DNA from: Anisakis pegreffii
Lineage: Eukaryota > Nematoda > Chromadorea > Rhabditida > Anisakidae
Reading direction: 5' to 3'
Assembly: GCA_035041965.1 (NCBI GenBank)
Contig: JAPYMA010000206.1
Location: forward strand, 186,001-250,000
Length of the DNA: 64,000 nucleotides
The notes under the pieces were generated by a model. The model made no database searches. It was not told the origin of the DNA and was given only the letters and a program-made list of their open reading frames with translations. Position 1 is the stretch's first letter. Each line of letters opens with the position of its first letter. A program made the translations under genes and the position numbers. Positions 42,601 through 56,186 of this stretch are shown here, piece by piece.

Positions 42601-45600
42601 AAAACATCTCCAACTGATCTAATATATCACCTTAAAATCAACGACGAATTTAGCCGCTTCTCCAACGATAGCCTTCAAAAGTCCATCACCGTAAGCATGA
42701 CATTGAGTAGCATCGGTAACTCGCTGACGTTGGAGAACCACATGAACGGGTATCTCTTTCACGATGACACCATCGAAACTGATACGAATCATAGTATCAC
42801 CTTCATTTTCGGCTACCCATTCACCCAAATAACTTCCATCGGCCTGTTCGCTTAAGTCAATTTTCTTTACATGATCAGCGTTCTTTGTGTTTTGCAGTAC
42901 AACTTCCAAGCCGTTTTCATTCGGTTTCGTTCCATTAATATTAATCGAAAATACTTTGCGCTCTCCCAACACGACTGATTCTGTAAAACGCATTTCCAAT
43001 TAATAGCAGCACTTATCTAAGTGTTCGCTTTAGTAATTGAACTTTTGGTCATAAAACAGAAAATGTGAACTTTATTGCAGAAGTAATCAGGCAACGAAGA
43101 AGAAGAAAAGTCAGGTTAAAAACGACCAACGAACCACCCTCGTCAGAAAATCCATAAATCTGAATTACAGATGCGACATCGGTGTGCGATTTCTGAACGG
43201 TGACACTGTACACAGCCACTTGTTCATCATCGAAAAAGATAATCAACTAAAATCGACGAAAATGAAGTGTGAATGAATAAACTTTTCTTATCAACCGATT
43301 GAAGTATTTTGTTGGAGTTTTGAGACTTGAGCAAGTCATTCGGAAGTTTATCTGGTTCTCAACCCTTTTTGCCCACCGCACCCGCTAGAAAATTTCAAGA
43401 TGCCTTCGCACCTCCCACAACATTAGCTTGTTTAAGAGTGAAACGCAACCGAAAGAATTGTTTTTCAATGAAACGCGACTGAATGAATTATTTTTAGAGT
43501 GCTGCCTACTTCACACTTATGTACGCATTGAACTTTGTCCTCGCCTACTTTAATGTATAAAAAATGAAACCTTATCTCGCACCCCTTTCGTGTCCCCTAA
43601 CTTACCCCTCCCACAGCACCCCTTCTCGCACCCCTTGGCATGCCATCTCGCGTCCCCCTGGGGGTGCATGCATCCTCGGTTGAAAAACTCTTCATAAAAA
43701 GATTCTCATGTAGAGAATCCCATTTGAACGCTGGTTAATACAGGAGAGGAAGTTAATAATCAACACTGCATCATGGTCATCAACATGCATCATTCATTAC
43801 CTTATATGAGCCAGGTCCAGGTGGAGTGAGCTGAGCACTGAAGGTACCGTTATCATTATTGATCACCGTCAGATCGATATCTTCACAAGACTGCTCATCG
43901 TCATCATCATTACTTATTAATTTCACTCGAACTTCTTTTGGTTTCAGATGATTTGTATTTATCGTAAACTCAATACTGCGTCCACACTGAATCCTTTCCA
44001 ATGCGGCTGTGTTTATGAAATCACACATTCGATTGGTTTCAACGATCTTGTCAGTCATTATTTCGAACGTTTCATCGTTAATCACATCACGCATCTTTAT
44101 CGCTATCTATCAATGTGATTCCCTTCATAATTACTCAATTGTGCGATCAATGCCCATTAATATTTTGTCAGTGGCCAATTAGAATTCGGTTCTTTGTTAA
44201 ATTTATTGAATTAATCACTTCATACTGAATAAAGTTATTATGTTTCAAAAGTGAATAACAGAAGAACGCACATCTTCGACTTTTATCGACACTGTAAAAA
44301 TGTGTTTGTTATGCATATGGAACTATTCACGCTAACCTACCTGGTATGGACCCGTAACATGAGGTATGTATTGAACGGTGTACGTTCCGTTTGGTTGATC
44401 ATACGATACGATCGGCTCAATCAAATTGCCATTTGGATCACGAATCAGTGCTTCCATTAATTTAGCGTTCTCATTGGTGGCACGAACTGTGAACTGGAAA
44501 GGTTGTCCGACAAATGCCTCTTGATGAAACCCTTGAACGATACCCATTGGTGGTTTATAAGTGGCTTGTGGGAATTGTGCGAGATATGTCATCACACTCT
44601 TCTCATCAACACTTTCATTGATCAACTCTTCAGCCGTTATCAACTGCAAGTGAAATGGAGAATTACGTTAGTCTTCTGTTGATCATACTTCGATGTTGGA
44701 TGTGATCACAATGAACACGAAAATATTCGTTCGCAATTGACATTCCTTGAACTTAGCATACAGAGTGGATGCATAAGGCAACAACTTTTGACATGGAAAT
44801 TGTGATTTGTTTTGTTAGCTGCTGCTTCTCACCATCGAACGCATCTCTCTCAGCCGTCTCATCAGTCCAGTTTCGTGAAATTTGCTTGCCATTGCCTATT
44901 TACTGTACAGGAAAGCCACTTAATTTTTCGATACGCTACAGGTCTGAGAAATTTGTACTGAGCGATGAGCACGTTAGCGTTCCTTTTGTTGGAGAAAAGA
45001 ATGAAATATTAAAATGTAAAATAAAAAATTCTTTTCCTGTGCTAGAAAAAATGAAAGTTGAAATTCATTTCAAAGCATATTTCATATGAAATATGCTAGT
45101 GAATGAAAAATTCACAACGATGATTGTAATATTTGCAAATTTGTCGTGATGAATAAGTTACCGATGCAACATCCAGATGTTTTTCGGCGATACTCATTGC
45201 TAAACGCGTTGAATTGAGTGCATCGGCTATGCTCCAGCTGCGCCATTGAATGCACACGTCAGGAGTACACGCGTCTACCTGTAGAATCGTTAATCTTTCT
45301 GTTTGATTTTTTGACAGCATTGATTTACCCCACTTTCTTGTTCTACCGAGTGATTATCATGGAGTGTTACTCAAACTAAGCCTAAAAAAAACACTCGGAT
45401 TGAGCACTCGAACAAAACATTTGTGGGATCGTTGATAATTTCTAATCTTATGTTCTGGTTCCGTCCACGTGACTGTATAAAAATCTCGTGATTCGCCAAC
45501 AACCCGCATCGAAAATACGTGCTCTTTGAACGTTTCAAATCTGATTCGTGCACATTATTCTCCAAATACGGATGTGATGAATTTTCATCATGCCGACTGA

Positions 45601-47015
45601 AAATAATCATTAGATTGTCAGACATTACCTACAAAATAACTTCATCAACGAAACATACCAATGCACCGAGAACAATTCCCGAATTCCAATCGCTCGTAAA
45701 GTTGCTCACACGGATATCGCTGGGAACTTTCCCTCTGACCCATGCCATTAGTTTCTCCTTCGGTGATCGTTCAACAATCTGCTCATCATCCAATGGCAAT
45801 TCCCATACTTGGTTCGCAATCGAGTAGTGCACGATCAGTGACCATATCAGTCCCATTATTAATTTCAGGTTTCGATCCACTATTGAAGCGCTGTCTTGAA
45901 TGTACGCGCTACTCATTCATGCTGATGGTTATGTTCAATTTTTTGCAAGTCGAATTTAGTCTCATAGCAAGCTTTCAGACTTGACTACATCACATGAGAA
46001 TATGAATGCAAGTTTATTCTAATTGTTGATATGGAAACCGATGAGAATGTCAATCAGAATCCAATCTCCCATTTTACCAACGACATTCTATTATCTGAAT
46101 CATTAAACCATTCTATTATCTGAATCATTCTTCACTACACCACGCCCTATATAACCATCAACAGTCAAACAAACAGAAACTCTATCTTCCGTTTAATAAA
46201 ACAACTATGGAACATACCGATATTAACAAGTTTGATGTGTTCTTCTTTCTCGAGGAATCTCAAAGCCAATGCGTTGTTTTCTAATTTCTGTGAACGAAAT
46301 ATCACTCGTTTACTATATCGACCCAACGATCTGCCTGACAGCACTTCCACTAAACGAATCAACTTCAGACCATCTTCAAAATCACTCATCTAAAAGATCG
46401 AATTCTCTCATTATTGGCTCATATATGGCAATAATAGCTGCCATTATTATTCAAAGGGAATATAAACCAGCTTGACATCAACATCGGTGATGGGGGACCG
46501 AAAATCATGTGATCATAATATGAGCAGGATCAGTGATCGAGTAACTGTGACTCAACTCGTGAGCAGTGAGCACGAGCAGCTCAAAGTTTTTTTGCTAGCA
46601 GTACTTTTTTTCAAAGTCCACCACCAGTAATTAGCACATTTACGTATTGCGTGTTCATTGAGTGCAACCTCTTTCACGCCTTTTCTTAGCAGTCAATTCG
46701 AGAATTGTTACCGTTGGAGAAGTATTCATTCATTTGTTAATGCAAAAATATCAGTGATTCGTTGTAGAAGCACTCGAACCTAGGGCGCTCCGAAATTTTG
46801 ATCGGTCTAGTGGCCGTTGCTGAAGCAATCAAACCTCACGTTGCTGGCAGAGCCACCTCATCCAAATGATCAGCACGTGCTTTTCGATTAGAACTCACCA
46901 GATCAGTTATTGATAAATCAATGGATTTAAGTTGTTTATTGACCCATCTCGTGAAGGTGTTTTGTTGAGTTATTTTCCATTCTGCACTGACTTGAACGTC
47001 TGGGTCGCTCGGCAT
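33627..47015 (-). CDS. fln: Filamin, actin-binding domain plus about 15 Ig-like repeats
   Basis: Filamins are dimeric actin cross-linkers and signalling scaffolds. Twenty-nine minus-strand exons keep one frame (5,424 bases, about 1,807 residues): 47015-46899, 46389-46218, 45894-45659, 45278-45162, 44643-44341, 44106-43801, 43246-43135, 42980-42631, 42498-42327, 41720-41432, 41225-41057, 40681-40489, 40213-39969, 39833-39579, 39257-38943, 38702-38544, 37718-37607, 37215-37109, 36938-36842, 36767-36546, 36459-36433, 36247-35999, 35903-35704, 35326-35228, 35027-34782, 34565-34490, 34413-34307, 34080-33912, 33829-33627. CH1 covers about residues 13-120 (WKITQQNTFTRWVN, DGLKLIRLVEVLSG, NLKLIMGLIWSLIVHYSI). 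CH2 covers about 143-245 (ERSPKEKLMAWVRGKVP, VDEKSVMTYLAQFPQA). The repeats carry the usual GSPF strand and YTV-Y-P-G pattern. The last repeat (ISPLMIGILGSDG to YIPGSPFTAVSSEPLK) corresponds to the dimerisation repeat, and the four before it follow the order of vertebrate repeats 20-23. The protein is shorter than human filamin A (24 repeats). The start MPSDPD follows an AG directly. An insertion of about 50 residues, basic and acidic, lies in repeat 8. Confidence 0.93.
40773..40836 (+). repeat. tRNA-like (SINE-like) sequence in a filamin intron
   Basis: TGGCTCAACGGTAAG at 40773 is close to an RNA polymerase III A box (the D-arm of a tRNA), followed by GGTCGCAGC at about 40823 as a weak B box. 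It lies in the intron between filamin exons 11 and 12, on the strand opposite to that gene. A proper acceptor stem is not evident. Confidence 0.25.
43353..43690. mobile_element. C-rich hAT-like non-autonomous element in a filamin intron
   Basis: The left end reads CTGGTTCTCAACCC and the right end, inverted, reads TTTTTCAACCGAGG; both run into GCACCC. The core contains many CACCCC words and is clearly more C-rich than its surroundings. It lies wholly in the intron between filamin exons 6 and 7. The terminal repeats are imperfect and I found no clean target-site duplication, so the boundaries are approximate. It has no coding capacity. Confidence 0.4.
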
Positions 47016-50000
47016 CTGACATTGTTCAAAGCGCTTGCAGATTAAAAACGTTCTTTGATATTTTAGTGCATCGCATGCGCATAAACGTCTAGAATGATGA
47101 AAGGTTTGCTTCAGAGCCACGCGATTCAGCTTATGCATACGGGAAAGGTTTTTCAAGAGAATTAATCCCGAAATAATCAATAAAATCACTTATATATCAT
47201 GAAATGTTTGAAATCAAACCACTTATATGCGATAAAGAATGTTTTGAATATGTTCGTTTTTGTTTCAATTTTTTTCCGAACCAACTCAATCACTCGATTA
47301 GAATTTATCACTTCTCAAGTTTTTCTGCGCTTTGATCATCATATTATTTGTCCTAGTTTATCCTGAATTACTCACACCGATGGTACTCGAGGAGTGGAGA
47401 GATGAACAAAGATTTTTGAAGTATTGAAAAAGCGAAATGAACAGTCATCCAAAGCAGACACTAGTATTCTTCAGTACCATGAATGATCATTTTGTTGTTG
47501 CCCTCTCGGAGATGGCCGATTTCGGAAAGAATTTGTTGAAAATGGAATTCATTAAAATAAATTAAAACCAGCGTTGACGGTTAACACTGCAGAAATTTAG
47601 AGGAATAAAGGAGCGCGTATGATGACAATAATGCCCGATTGATGTGAAATAAAACGATTCAGTTGCGCAAATAATATAAAAATGATGATGAGGCATATTG
47701 AATTATATCGAATGATTCAGTGCATTATCACAACAGATCTTCTGTATTCACAGATAATAATGTGATGTACTACGGAAAATGTTTCTTTACAAAAAATTCA
47801 TAAAATAGATTATTGAAACGATAAAATGAAACGAACACATCTGTAGAATGAATGAATGTATCGTGTATTTACACTGTATGAATGACTTTTGGGTTTTGCT
47901 GATGGATGATTAACAACACTTATATCTAAATGTTTATTATAAACAGACAGAGGAGAGGGCTTTTTGCCGTAAAAAATTACATACATATCATGATCACATC
48001 AAGCGTGTTGTTATGGATGCGCAATTCATTTTTTTAGACTGCTCTCGATGATTTTCGCTTGAATTTATTCACTTTTTATTCAGATTTGTTGCTGTTTAGT
48101 ATGCGTTATGCATATGATCAGTTAATTATTAGCCAAGTCTAAAAGAAGTTGATTGTGCTGCTCAGCTCACCGATTTTGATTCTCAACAGCTCGGATGTAA
48201 AAGTGTTATCAAGCAATTGATGCTGCACTCCTTCCGTTAGTAGACAGCAGTCAGAATGTGACATGTTTATGAGAATGTGCATGCATGGATCTGCATTTGG
48301 ATGTGCGAATTGTGGTCATGTTAAAGTGGAAATTTAATTAAGCGTTAGTATCGAAATGCAAATCTAAATGGGATTCAAGCGTACACTATCGACATTCACA
48401 TTATTCAACGGAACGTGCTTTATTTCATTCTATTTGCTTATGCAAGCATCGTTTTCATAACTTTGATTAAATAATAACCATTAGTAGATCAAAGCAGCTG
48501 GCTTGATTCACTCTGGAAAAAGACGATTTTCAGTTCAGCAGTTATATTTTTTTTCTTGATTTATCCATTTGAACGCAATTCGATTTGTTTGCTTTATTGA
48601 TCACATCAAATGAAATCCTTGCAAAAACTTCGGAATAATTTCTGCAATTCAAAAATTTGTGCTTGATCGTTTTCAATTCATAAACACAATTATCTTATAT
48701 CCGCACAATCTTCCGGTATATTCTGATGGAGTATTTGCGTTGTAATATGATCTGTCTTGTGCTGGTGTCCACTATTATATTCCTGTAGAGTTGTGTTCGA
48801 TTTGCTGCTTGCTTTATGAAGTGTTCTTCATTGTACTCATTCAGTCTTATCCATCTAAAAAAAGCGTCTTAATCGATTCATCCTCAATCCTTTGCAATTA
48901 CTTCTTCGGCCATCCGTTTCTTTGTATATGCCCTCAAAGTGGACCAACTAAAAACTCACGAGCGTAATCATCATTGTTTGTTTTCAATCGCACTCACAAT
49001 GCTCATTAATTCAACGCAATCTTTTTGATAAGAGCTTTTTTTTCAACCGATTAAGTACATATCACATCTATTGTTCACTAAATTTTGTTTCATTTAGAAA
49101 ACTGCTTGAATATTTTCATTCGTCTCCTAATTTAAGACTCTTTCAATCTTCTTATAAACTTCTCAATCATCCTATGATTTAGAGTGATATTGTTGCAGTT
49201 GTATAAAGCACTAATTCCGACTGTCTTTTTCGTTCGATGAGAGGATTTACTTAACGTTATTGGTTTATTTTACCGAACGGATTGTTGATGTGAGATTTCA
49301 GATGAATGCCCAAATGTCCAACCAAACACAAATATTTATCTCAATTGATCATTGAACGCCGTCTCTGAATTTGTTATTTCATTTTGAATTATAATGCTCT
49401 TCAGTCTGTTAATGTCAGCTGAAACTGACAACAGCCGTTATCCCACTGATCTTTTCCTTAAAAAAAACCTTCGCTCTGCTCTAACCAGTTCTACACACCA
49501 TCAATCTTACAGCTTCGGAATCTGGGATGACGAAGAACCGTTAAACCATCTGATTTTGAGGGAAGAGGTTGAAAAAACAGATAAACATTGCAACTGAACA
49601 AGATCGCTGTCGTTTTTTGAAAACATTTTAGTGCAAGCATTTGCATACGTTCATGAATGAATTATGAACATCGTGAATTATTGATGAGAACATACGAAAA
49701 ATAAGACGAAGAAATGTTTTGAAGAAGGTCGCTTGGTAATTCGATTCATTTCATTTTTTGGTAATTCCATTTGCGATGAATCGAGGAGAGCGTTCTGAAT
49801 GAATGCAAAAATTTGAACGAAGAATGGAATGTTCCTCAAAGCTGAACATACTATCGTCTATGAATACGAACAAATTGCTGCTCGTTTAATCATTCAGTTT
49901 GCTCGTTCTCGGAAATAAATTTGATTACAGTTTGGATGAACGCATGAAGTTTCGTGATGACAACTGCAGCAATATATACATTTTGCAGTTTCATTTTCAT

Positions 50001-50682
50001 ATTCTTGCACAAGTTCACTGTATATAACGATCATTATATCGAAGAGTTCTTTTGATATGAGCCAATTCACGATCTTACGATGTGAGCCAAGCAATTCAGG
50101 ATCGTTAGTGCGATCTTCTCCTGCAACCGCATGATGCAACCTTCATCACTTCTCGATAATCGATTGAACATTTGAATCTATCCATACCGGTATACATACC
50201 TATACTGAACGAGAGACTACTATCCCAAAGAACAGAACTAAGCACTAACAAGTGAGCGAACGACCAGACAATGCGATAGTGAAGTAGATTAGCAAAAGAA
50301 ATCTCGCTAGACTAACAAAACTGGTGCCAATAAGGAATTTCCGAAGCTTTTTGTTGGATGTAGTAAACGAAGTGAAAAGTATTGTTTTGAATGAATGTGT
50401 TCCTCTTGAACAAATAATCCTTTAAGCAGTACGCAAATGCTGATTGCCTTTTATATTCCATCGATTGCGCAATGGAAGAGATTTTCAAAAACATCCTTCT
50501 GCTGTGCAACAGTTGCATGTTTCAACTGAATGCGTCTAACTTACGGGTGTGAGTATTTGCAGAATCAGATACATGCATGAATTTCATATCAGAAATGTTG
50601 TGGTGGTATCACAACGAACTATAATCTGTATGCAAGACAAATTTTGACGGTGATTGAAACGGTCGATGATGCGGAGCTAATG
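47016..50682. other. Region upstream of filamin without a supported gene
   Basis: No exon chain is visible on either strand. It should include the filamin promoter, which cannot be located by eye. A minus-strand open frame at 49894-50139 (LLGSHRKIVNWLISKELFD, then several cysteines) looks faintly protein-like but has no consistent splice context. Confidence 0.5.
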
Positions 50683-50858
50683 ATTGAGAGTAGTGTTCGT
50701 CGGGAAACGAGGTTCCTACCAGGTACCCCGGCGGGGGCCTCGTTTCTCGGCGATTTCCGGACAATTTTGTTCCCCGGGTTTTTGCTCGAAGCCCACTTTG
50801 CTCTTCGGCGGGGTCCCTCCAGCCAAAAGGTTGCTCCCCGACGAGCACTAATTGAGAG
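50683..50858. mobile_element. GC-rich MITE of 160 bases with 8-base target-site duplication
   Basis: The element at 50691-50850 has terminal inverted repeats TAGTGTTCGTCGGG and TAGTGCTCGTCGGG (one mismatch in 14). It is flanked by a perfect 8-base direct repeat, ATTGAGAG, at 50683-50690 and 50851-50858. Its core is much richer in G+C than the neighbouring DNA. An 8-base duplication with TAGTG ends is typical of the hAT superfamily. The element encodes nothing credible; open frames across it on both strands are composition artefacts. The intact duplication suggests a fairly recent insertion. Confidence 0.85.
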
Positions 50859-52453
50859 TATAAGTACGAATTTTGAGGCTCATCTGAACTATTTGTGGTT
50901 TGATTCCTCCAAGTCTTGCTCCGGTATATGATGCGACTTAATGTGATAAGAAATGCTTTAAAGCTCAAAATCTAGGCAGTATGAATTGAATGAATGAATT
51001 ATATATTACTATTCATCAGTCAAAGAGGGCTGCTTGTCATCGGTTGTGTCGTTGTTGAATATGTCATCTTATAATCTCATTTAAGTTGTGTCAACAAGAC
51101 TAAGTTTGGGAACGAAGAAAGACTTCGAACGAGAAGAATATAGCAAATTGGGCACAAGTGTGATTGTTGAATGTAAATCGGATTTGGATGAGTTGAGCTG
51201 AGTTGCCGGTCGATCCTATTGGTGCTTATCAAAATACATTATCATCGCATGCTTTCGCCGCCACATCCACTTACATCTCGCAGCTAATTTATTCAATCCT
51301 TCTTCAATATCTTCTCTTCAAAATCATCTGGTTTGTTCAAAATTAAGTTATGATTTCATTTTATTCACTCTCAACAGTATTTTAATTTCTTTTAATGATA
51401 GTATATTGTCCATCGAAACTACAGCGCGATTCATAACTTGGAATATTTATAGCAAACGAATGCCAACAGACTCTCGTCAGAGATAAGCCCCAATCTGAGT
51501 CATCTCAATGATTCCATTAATATATTTCAAATTTTGTCGTTTGCAATCAGAAAAGTTTACTCATAAATCAATGGCAGTGTGTTGAGCACATGTTCTGTTA
51601 ACTTTTTGCAGTTTTCAATAGTAGTTCGATTATAAAGAAAGCCATTATGTGCAATTCTGGTGATTTTGTGATCGAACGGTTACTTATCCGAATGAATGCA
51701 TCCGAAAGAGCAATTTAGCATCATCTGTCCATCAATTTGAGAAATTAAATCCATTCTAACGCTTAAGGGAAAGGTTCTTTAATGTCTAACTGAAATTGAT
51801 GTACACTTAAGGTGCTTCAAGCATCAATCACACTTCAGTGTCGTCAAATTGGATGCCTCATTACTTTTGCAATGAAAGTTTTCTTTTTTTTAAACGAGTC
51901 TCAATATATACACCACTGAATGATATCAAGTTTCGAATACATGAATCTAGGACATATAAAACTAGCTCTTCCATGATTTCCAAAAAGTTCTGTCGAATTC
52001 AAAAATATTTCGAATTCATATTATAACGCAAATATTTCGAATTCAACTTTTAACACGAATATTTTCTGATTCTTCTCGCAGTCTGTCCTTTTTGAAATCC
52101 GTTCTGCACGGATGGGAATGAGTGTTTTGAGATCACATAAACTCTTCAGATCCTTCGAAGCGATTTTGAAGTACGAAAAAGTGGAAATGTGCATCGTTTA
52201 GCAAATAAATGTTTTCGATAATATTTAATTGATTTTGTTCTCATCTAAAATGCGAGAAAAGAGTGAGTGAATGTGTCGTGTGCACACGTTTCGAGTCTTG
52301 ATTACTTCCGCTCAATTGCGCTCATGATGGAATGCGGAGCTGTTTCGCGGAAGTTCGTTGAAATTGCATCAGGCAGTTAGAAACTTTGAAAAATTCTTCT
52401 TGAGAGTTTATAAATTGCCGTTCAAATGAATGAAACCGAAGAAGCATCGGCGG
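50859..52453. other. Intergenic stretch, nothing recognised
   Basis: AT-rich DNA between the MITE and the DUF19 gene. No exon, RNA gene or element could be supported. Confidence 0.5.
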
Positions 52454-52496
52454 GCCTCTAACCTCACATTATATAATATGATGTGAGGTTAGAGGC
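52454..52496. repeat. Perfect inverted repeat with 16-base arms
   Basis: GCCTCTAACCTCACAT at 52454-52469 is the exact complement of ATGTGAGGTTAGAGGC at 52481-52496, separated by an 11-base AT-rich loop. The hairpin lies about 200 bases upstream of the DUF19 gene start. It could be a tiny foldback element or a structured site; its function is unknown. Confidence 0.85.
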
Positions 52497-52515
52497 TCAT
52501 CAAAGTTACAAATAT

Positions 52516-52610
52516 AATTCATAGTATAAATCCAGTGAATCTGGATAAACTTAACTCAGTTTGAACTGAATTTGTTCTCCTTTCGAATAGTGTTTATTTG
52601 ATGTTTATTT
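52516..52610. repeat. Direct repeat, copy 1, upstream of the DUF19 gene
   Basis: A block of about 95 bases (AATTCATAGTATAAATCC, AACTTAACTCAGTTTGAACT, GAATTTGTTCTC) is repeated with a few changes at 53111-53203 inside intron 2 of the DUF19 gene. It precedes the presumed start by about 80 bases. Confidence 0.85.
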
Positions 52611-52691
52611 GATGATCTATCTATAATAGCAACTTCATTTCACACTCGTATCACTTTCATTTCCTAAACGTACGTAAATGGTTTGTTCAGA

Positions 52692-54409
52692 ATGGATTCG
52701 CCATCAGGACTGTTGCTAACGTTGTTGATGTTGCTCATCGAGAACAGTAATTCGTCGTCCAATGAGGACCGAGCCAGATGCAGTGCATACACTGAGCAGT
52801 CTATTTCCAAATGTCTCAAGGTTATCAACTTTCCATACCGATCGCATTCTTATCCCTTCAGCTCGCATCTAATTGATTCCTCATCCTATGTCAACAATTT
52901 TCATTGAATGCGTGATATTTCAGCCAATGTTGGATTATGCAAGCAAATTGCAATCTGAAACGGGTGCTATGCAGTTTCCAGTTCAAGGGTCCGATATCTT
53001 TCAAGATCTGTGCAGAATATACAGCGAATTCAAGGTTAAGCAATTACACCTTCATCGAGCATTATAAGTATATGAAATGAATTTGATAATGGAGTCGATA
53101 ATTAGTTGATAATTCATATTATAAATCCAGTGAATCTGTATAAGCTTAACTCAGTTTGAACTGAATTTGTTCTCGTTTAGAATAGTGTTCTGTTTATTTG
53201 ATGACCCACCATTGAAACTTGATCACTTCGTGTTTGCGATATTCATTCTTTCATCGTGGAATGAAACATCTCTTTTTATCATTATTATTGATGTTATTAT
53301 TGCTATTATTTTGATTTTATTATCGCTATTTTACTGCTATTGTTATTTAGTATTATTACTAATGTTATTAATTATTATTATTTATTATGAAGTATTGCTA
53401 ATTATTATTAGTTATCATTATTACTGCTATTATTACTTTAATTAATTACAATTATTGTTATAGTTATTATTATTATTCCTTAAAGTTACAAAATGTATGC
53501 TTTAAAGAGTTGCACACATGATGTAAACTGCGCGAGTTTATCGATGGATGCAGTTGATGCGAGTTATGGGTTTATGTGCGGATCAGGTTTCGATCTTTTC
53601 AAAAAGCATGCCACTTGCTTTGCTGAGGTTAGTTTGCGATCATTCAATTCCCATTTGATTTGTTATCAATTGATCATCCAACTCATTTCTTGTCGAAATA
53701 TAACAACTTTCGGTCATTGCGAATAAATGTTTTGTTATAATTCCAAACATAAAACAATGACGGATAGAAAAATTCAATGGAGAAGTGCACTGCAAGATTA
53801 AATTTCGGTAGTATTCTTCAAAAAATTGATTTAATTTGCATTCACCGAAGAATTGATCGTCAGTGATTTCATTGCGCGTTTAGGTGGAATCACTGAAGGA
53901 ATATATCAAATGTAAGATCGCCGCAAGTGAAGAGATTTCACATGCGCAACATCTTAAAGGACACGACAATAATGAACAATATTTCAAGGTGAACTTGACA
54001 TTGTTTATTTTAATCACTGCTTCATTTTCATCTAGAATGCGTATGCATTTATTGATAATCAGCAATCAGCGGATAAGTACCGTATGTTATAGGCATTATG
54101 TTCAGTGATGGATGGTTATCTGAGATGCAGTCATCCAATAATCAATGAGCATTGCGGTAATGAGGCCTGGGAACTCGTCACTAAGGTATACTATCTTTCA
54201 TGAAAAATCGCTTAGAAACTAAACAATAACCTATCTCATTTGTAAAATTTTCCCTATTATCCAGTCGAATGAAATGTTCAGATATTCTGATGTGTGAGAA
54301 AGTTGCAATGAGGATCCATCGCTGCACACTAAAAATCACATTTAAGGTGACCAAAGACAGTCTTCGAGTGACGATGCCAACTTGTGATATGCATAATGCA
54401 TTACTGTAG
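52692..54409 (+). CDS. Secreted DUF19 (T20D4.11-like) domain protein
   Basis: Six exons, all phase 0, give about 206 residues: 52692-52820, 52924-53034, 53508-53627, 53884-53988, 54093-54185, 54347-54409 (TAG). Residues 1-25 form a signal peptide (SGLLLTLLMLLIENS). The mature part has 12 cysteines spaced as in the nematode DUF19 family: LCRIYSEF, SCTHDVNCASL, MCGSGFDLFKKHATCFAEV, KEYIKCKI, ALCSVMDGYLRCSHP, and the hallmark EHCGNEAWEL near the end. The family is nematode-restricted, secreted and of unknown biochemical function. An AG one base before the ATG suggests trans-splicing. Donors 1-3 begin GTT. Intron 2 carries copy 2 of a direct repeat that also lies upstream of exon 1, and an ATT-rich low-complexity tract. 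Exon 3 has a weak acceptor (TTTAAAG), so its first codon is uncertain. Confidence 0.85.
53111..53203. repeat. Direct repeat, copy 2, in DUF19 intron 2
   Basis: Homologous to 52516-52610 in the same orientation, with about 90% identity. The two copies bracket exons 1 and 2 of the DUF19 gene with a spacing of about 595 bases. Confidence 0.85.
53278..53485. repeat. ATT-rich low-complexity tract in DUF19 intron 2
   Basis: About 200 bases of imperfect TTATTA/TTATTG repetition. It yields a hydrophobic shadow frame on the plus strand but no gene. Confidence 0.8.

Positions 54410-56186
<1,777 letters not shown>

Noticed and set aside
49894..50139. Minus-strand frame with LLGSHRKIVNWLISKELFD and a cysteine cluster
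   Set aside because: A competing reading in another frame (EKIALTILNCLAHI with GTAAGA donor) overlaps it, and neither can be linked to other exons.
50609..50968. Overlapping open frames on both strands across the GC-rich island
   Set aside because: They arise from the composition of the MITE at 50691-50850, whose ends and target-site duplication explain the segment.
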